This document shows positions 6,454 to 6,638 of a stretch of DNA of 6,638 nt, piece by piece. The stretch is from NCBI GenBank assembly GCA_005880605.1, contig VBIS01000007.1, positions 1-6,638 on the forward strand. The letters run 5' to 3'. The notes under the pieces are model-generated. The model was not told where the DNA came from, searched no databases, and saw only the letters and a program-made list of their open reading frames with translations. The position numbers were made by a program, and so were the translations under genes. Every line of letters begins with the position of its first letter. The stretch's first letter is position 1. This DNA comes from Chloroflexota bacterium. Lineage in GTDB: Bacteria > Chloroflexota > Dormibacteria > CF-121.

Positions 6454-6636
6454 TCAGGTGAGCTGGAACGGAGGGTACTGGTCGGTAACTAGAAGAAAGG
6501 CATAGCTGGTGACGCGATTGCTCCAGCGGAGCACACCAACGACGAAGCGGAAGAGGGTCTGCGGATAGCGGCCCGTAAAGAGGATGGCGAACCAGGCAAT
6601 GATCACGGCAACGGCTACGGCAATCCAAAGGAAGAA
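6454..6636 (-). CDS. DUF4389 membrane protein (C-terminal fragment, cut by window edge)
   Basis: Sixty C-terminal residues are visible on the minus strand; the gene begins right of the window. A hydrophobic helix (FFLWIAVAVAVIIAWFAILF, about the first 20 residues) is followed by TGRYPQTLFRFVVGVLRWSNRVTSYAFLLVTDQYPPF, the characteristic DUF4389 repeat pattern with its conserved RYP, VGVLRW, R-V-Y and D-YPPF positions. The function of DUF4389 proteins is not established; they are small multi-helix membrane proteins. The TGA stop (6456-6454) is immediately followed by the GTG of the dehydrogenase, so the two genes are probably co-transcribed and coupled. Confidence 0.82.
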   Translation of the reverse strand, partial: FFLWIAVAVAVIIAWFAILFTGRYPQTLFRFVVGVLRWSNRVTSYAFLLVTDQYPPFQLT

Positions 6637-6638
6637 GA

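Noticed and set aside
1..6638. tRNA, rRNA, CRISPR array, transposase, riboswitch or Rho-independent terminator
   Set aside because: No direct repeat array, cloverleaf-like segment, transposase motif or stem followed by a T-run was seen on either strand; nearly all positions are accounted for by protein genes.

Overview
The window is GC-rich, almost completely coding, and free of rRNA, tRNA, CRISPR or insertion-sequence signals. High GC, tightly packed operons, a lipoprotein-type solute-binding protein, a CBS-type site-2 protease and a DUF4389 protein together suggest a free-living soil or environmental bacterium of a high-GC phylum (Actinomycetota, Chloroflexota or a relative such as Dormibacterota). 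No marker gene settles the phylum. TGA is used as an ordinary stop in several genes here, so the standard bacterial code applies.

Layout: (1) Positions 1-4310 hold one minus-strand operon. Read from its promoter it runs: short leader ORF (4239-4168), PotD-like solute-binding lipoprotein (4171-3062), ABC permease 1 (3065-2166), ABC permease 2 (2169 to about 1438), ABC ATPase (1437-325) and the start of a class B-type DyP peroxidase (319-2, cut by the window edge). Successive genes overlap by 4 bases (ATGA or TTGA) or sit 5 bases apart, so translation is probably coupled throughout. (2) Positions 4172-4340 are the divergent control region, with a perfect TTGACA -35 box facing the transporter operon. 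(3) Positions 4341-5480 carry a plus-strand site-2 metalloprotease with two C-terminal CBS domains. (4) Positions 5467-6453 on the minus strand are a medium-chain NAD(P)-dependent dehydrogenase/quinone reductase, complete in length but interrupted by one in-frame TGA. (5) Positions 6454-6636 are the C-terminal end of a DUF4389 membrane protein directly upstream of that dehydrogenase.

How the genes work together: the first operon encodes all parts of a binding-protein-dependent importer of the polyamine/iron(III)/opine class, plus a cytoplasmic heme peroxidase. The substrate cannot be fixed from sequence. Points for a second look are permease 2, which lacks its last membrane helix and reads in frame into the ATPase; the dehydrogenase with one internal TGA; and the coupled leader ORF with a very strong ribosome binding site. 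I see no wholly new multi-gene system; the most unusual combination is an ABC importer with a terminal DyP peroxidase behind a coupled leader.
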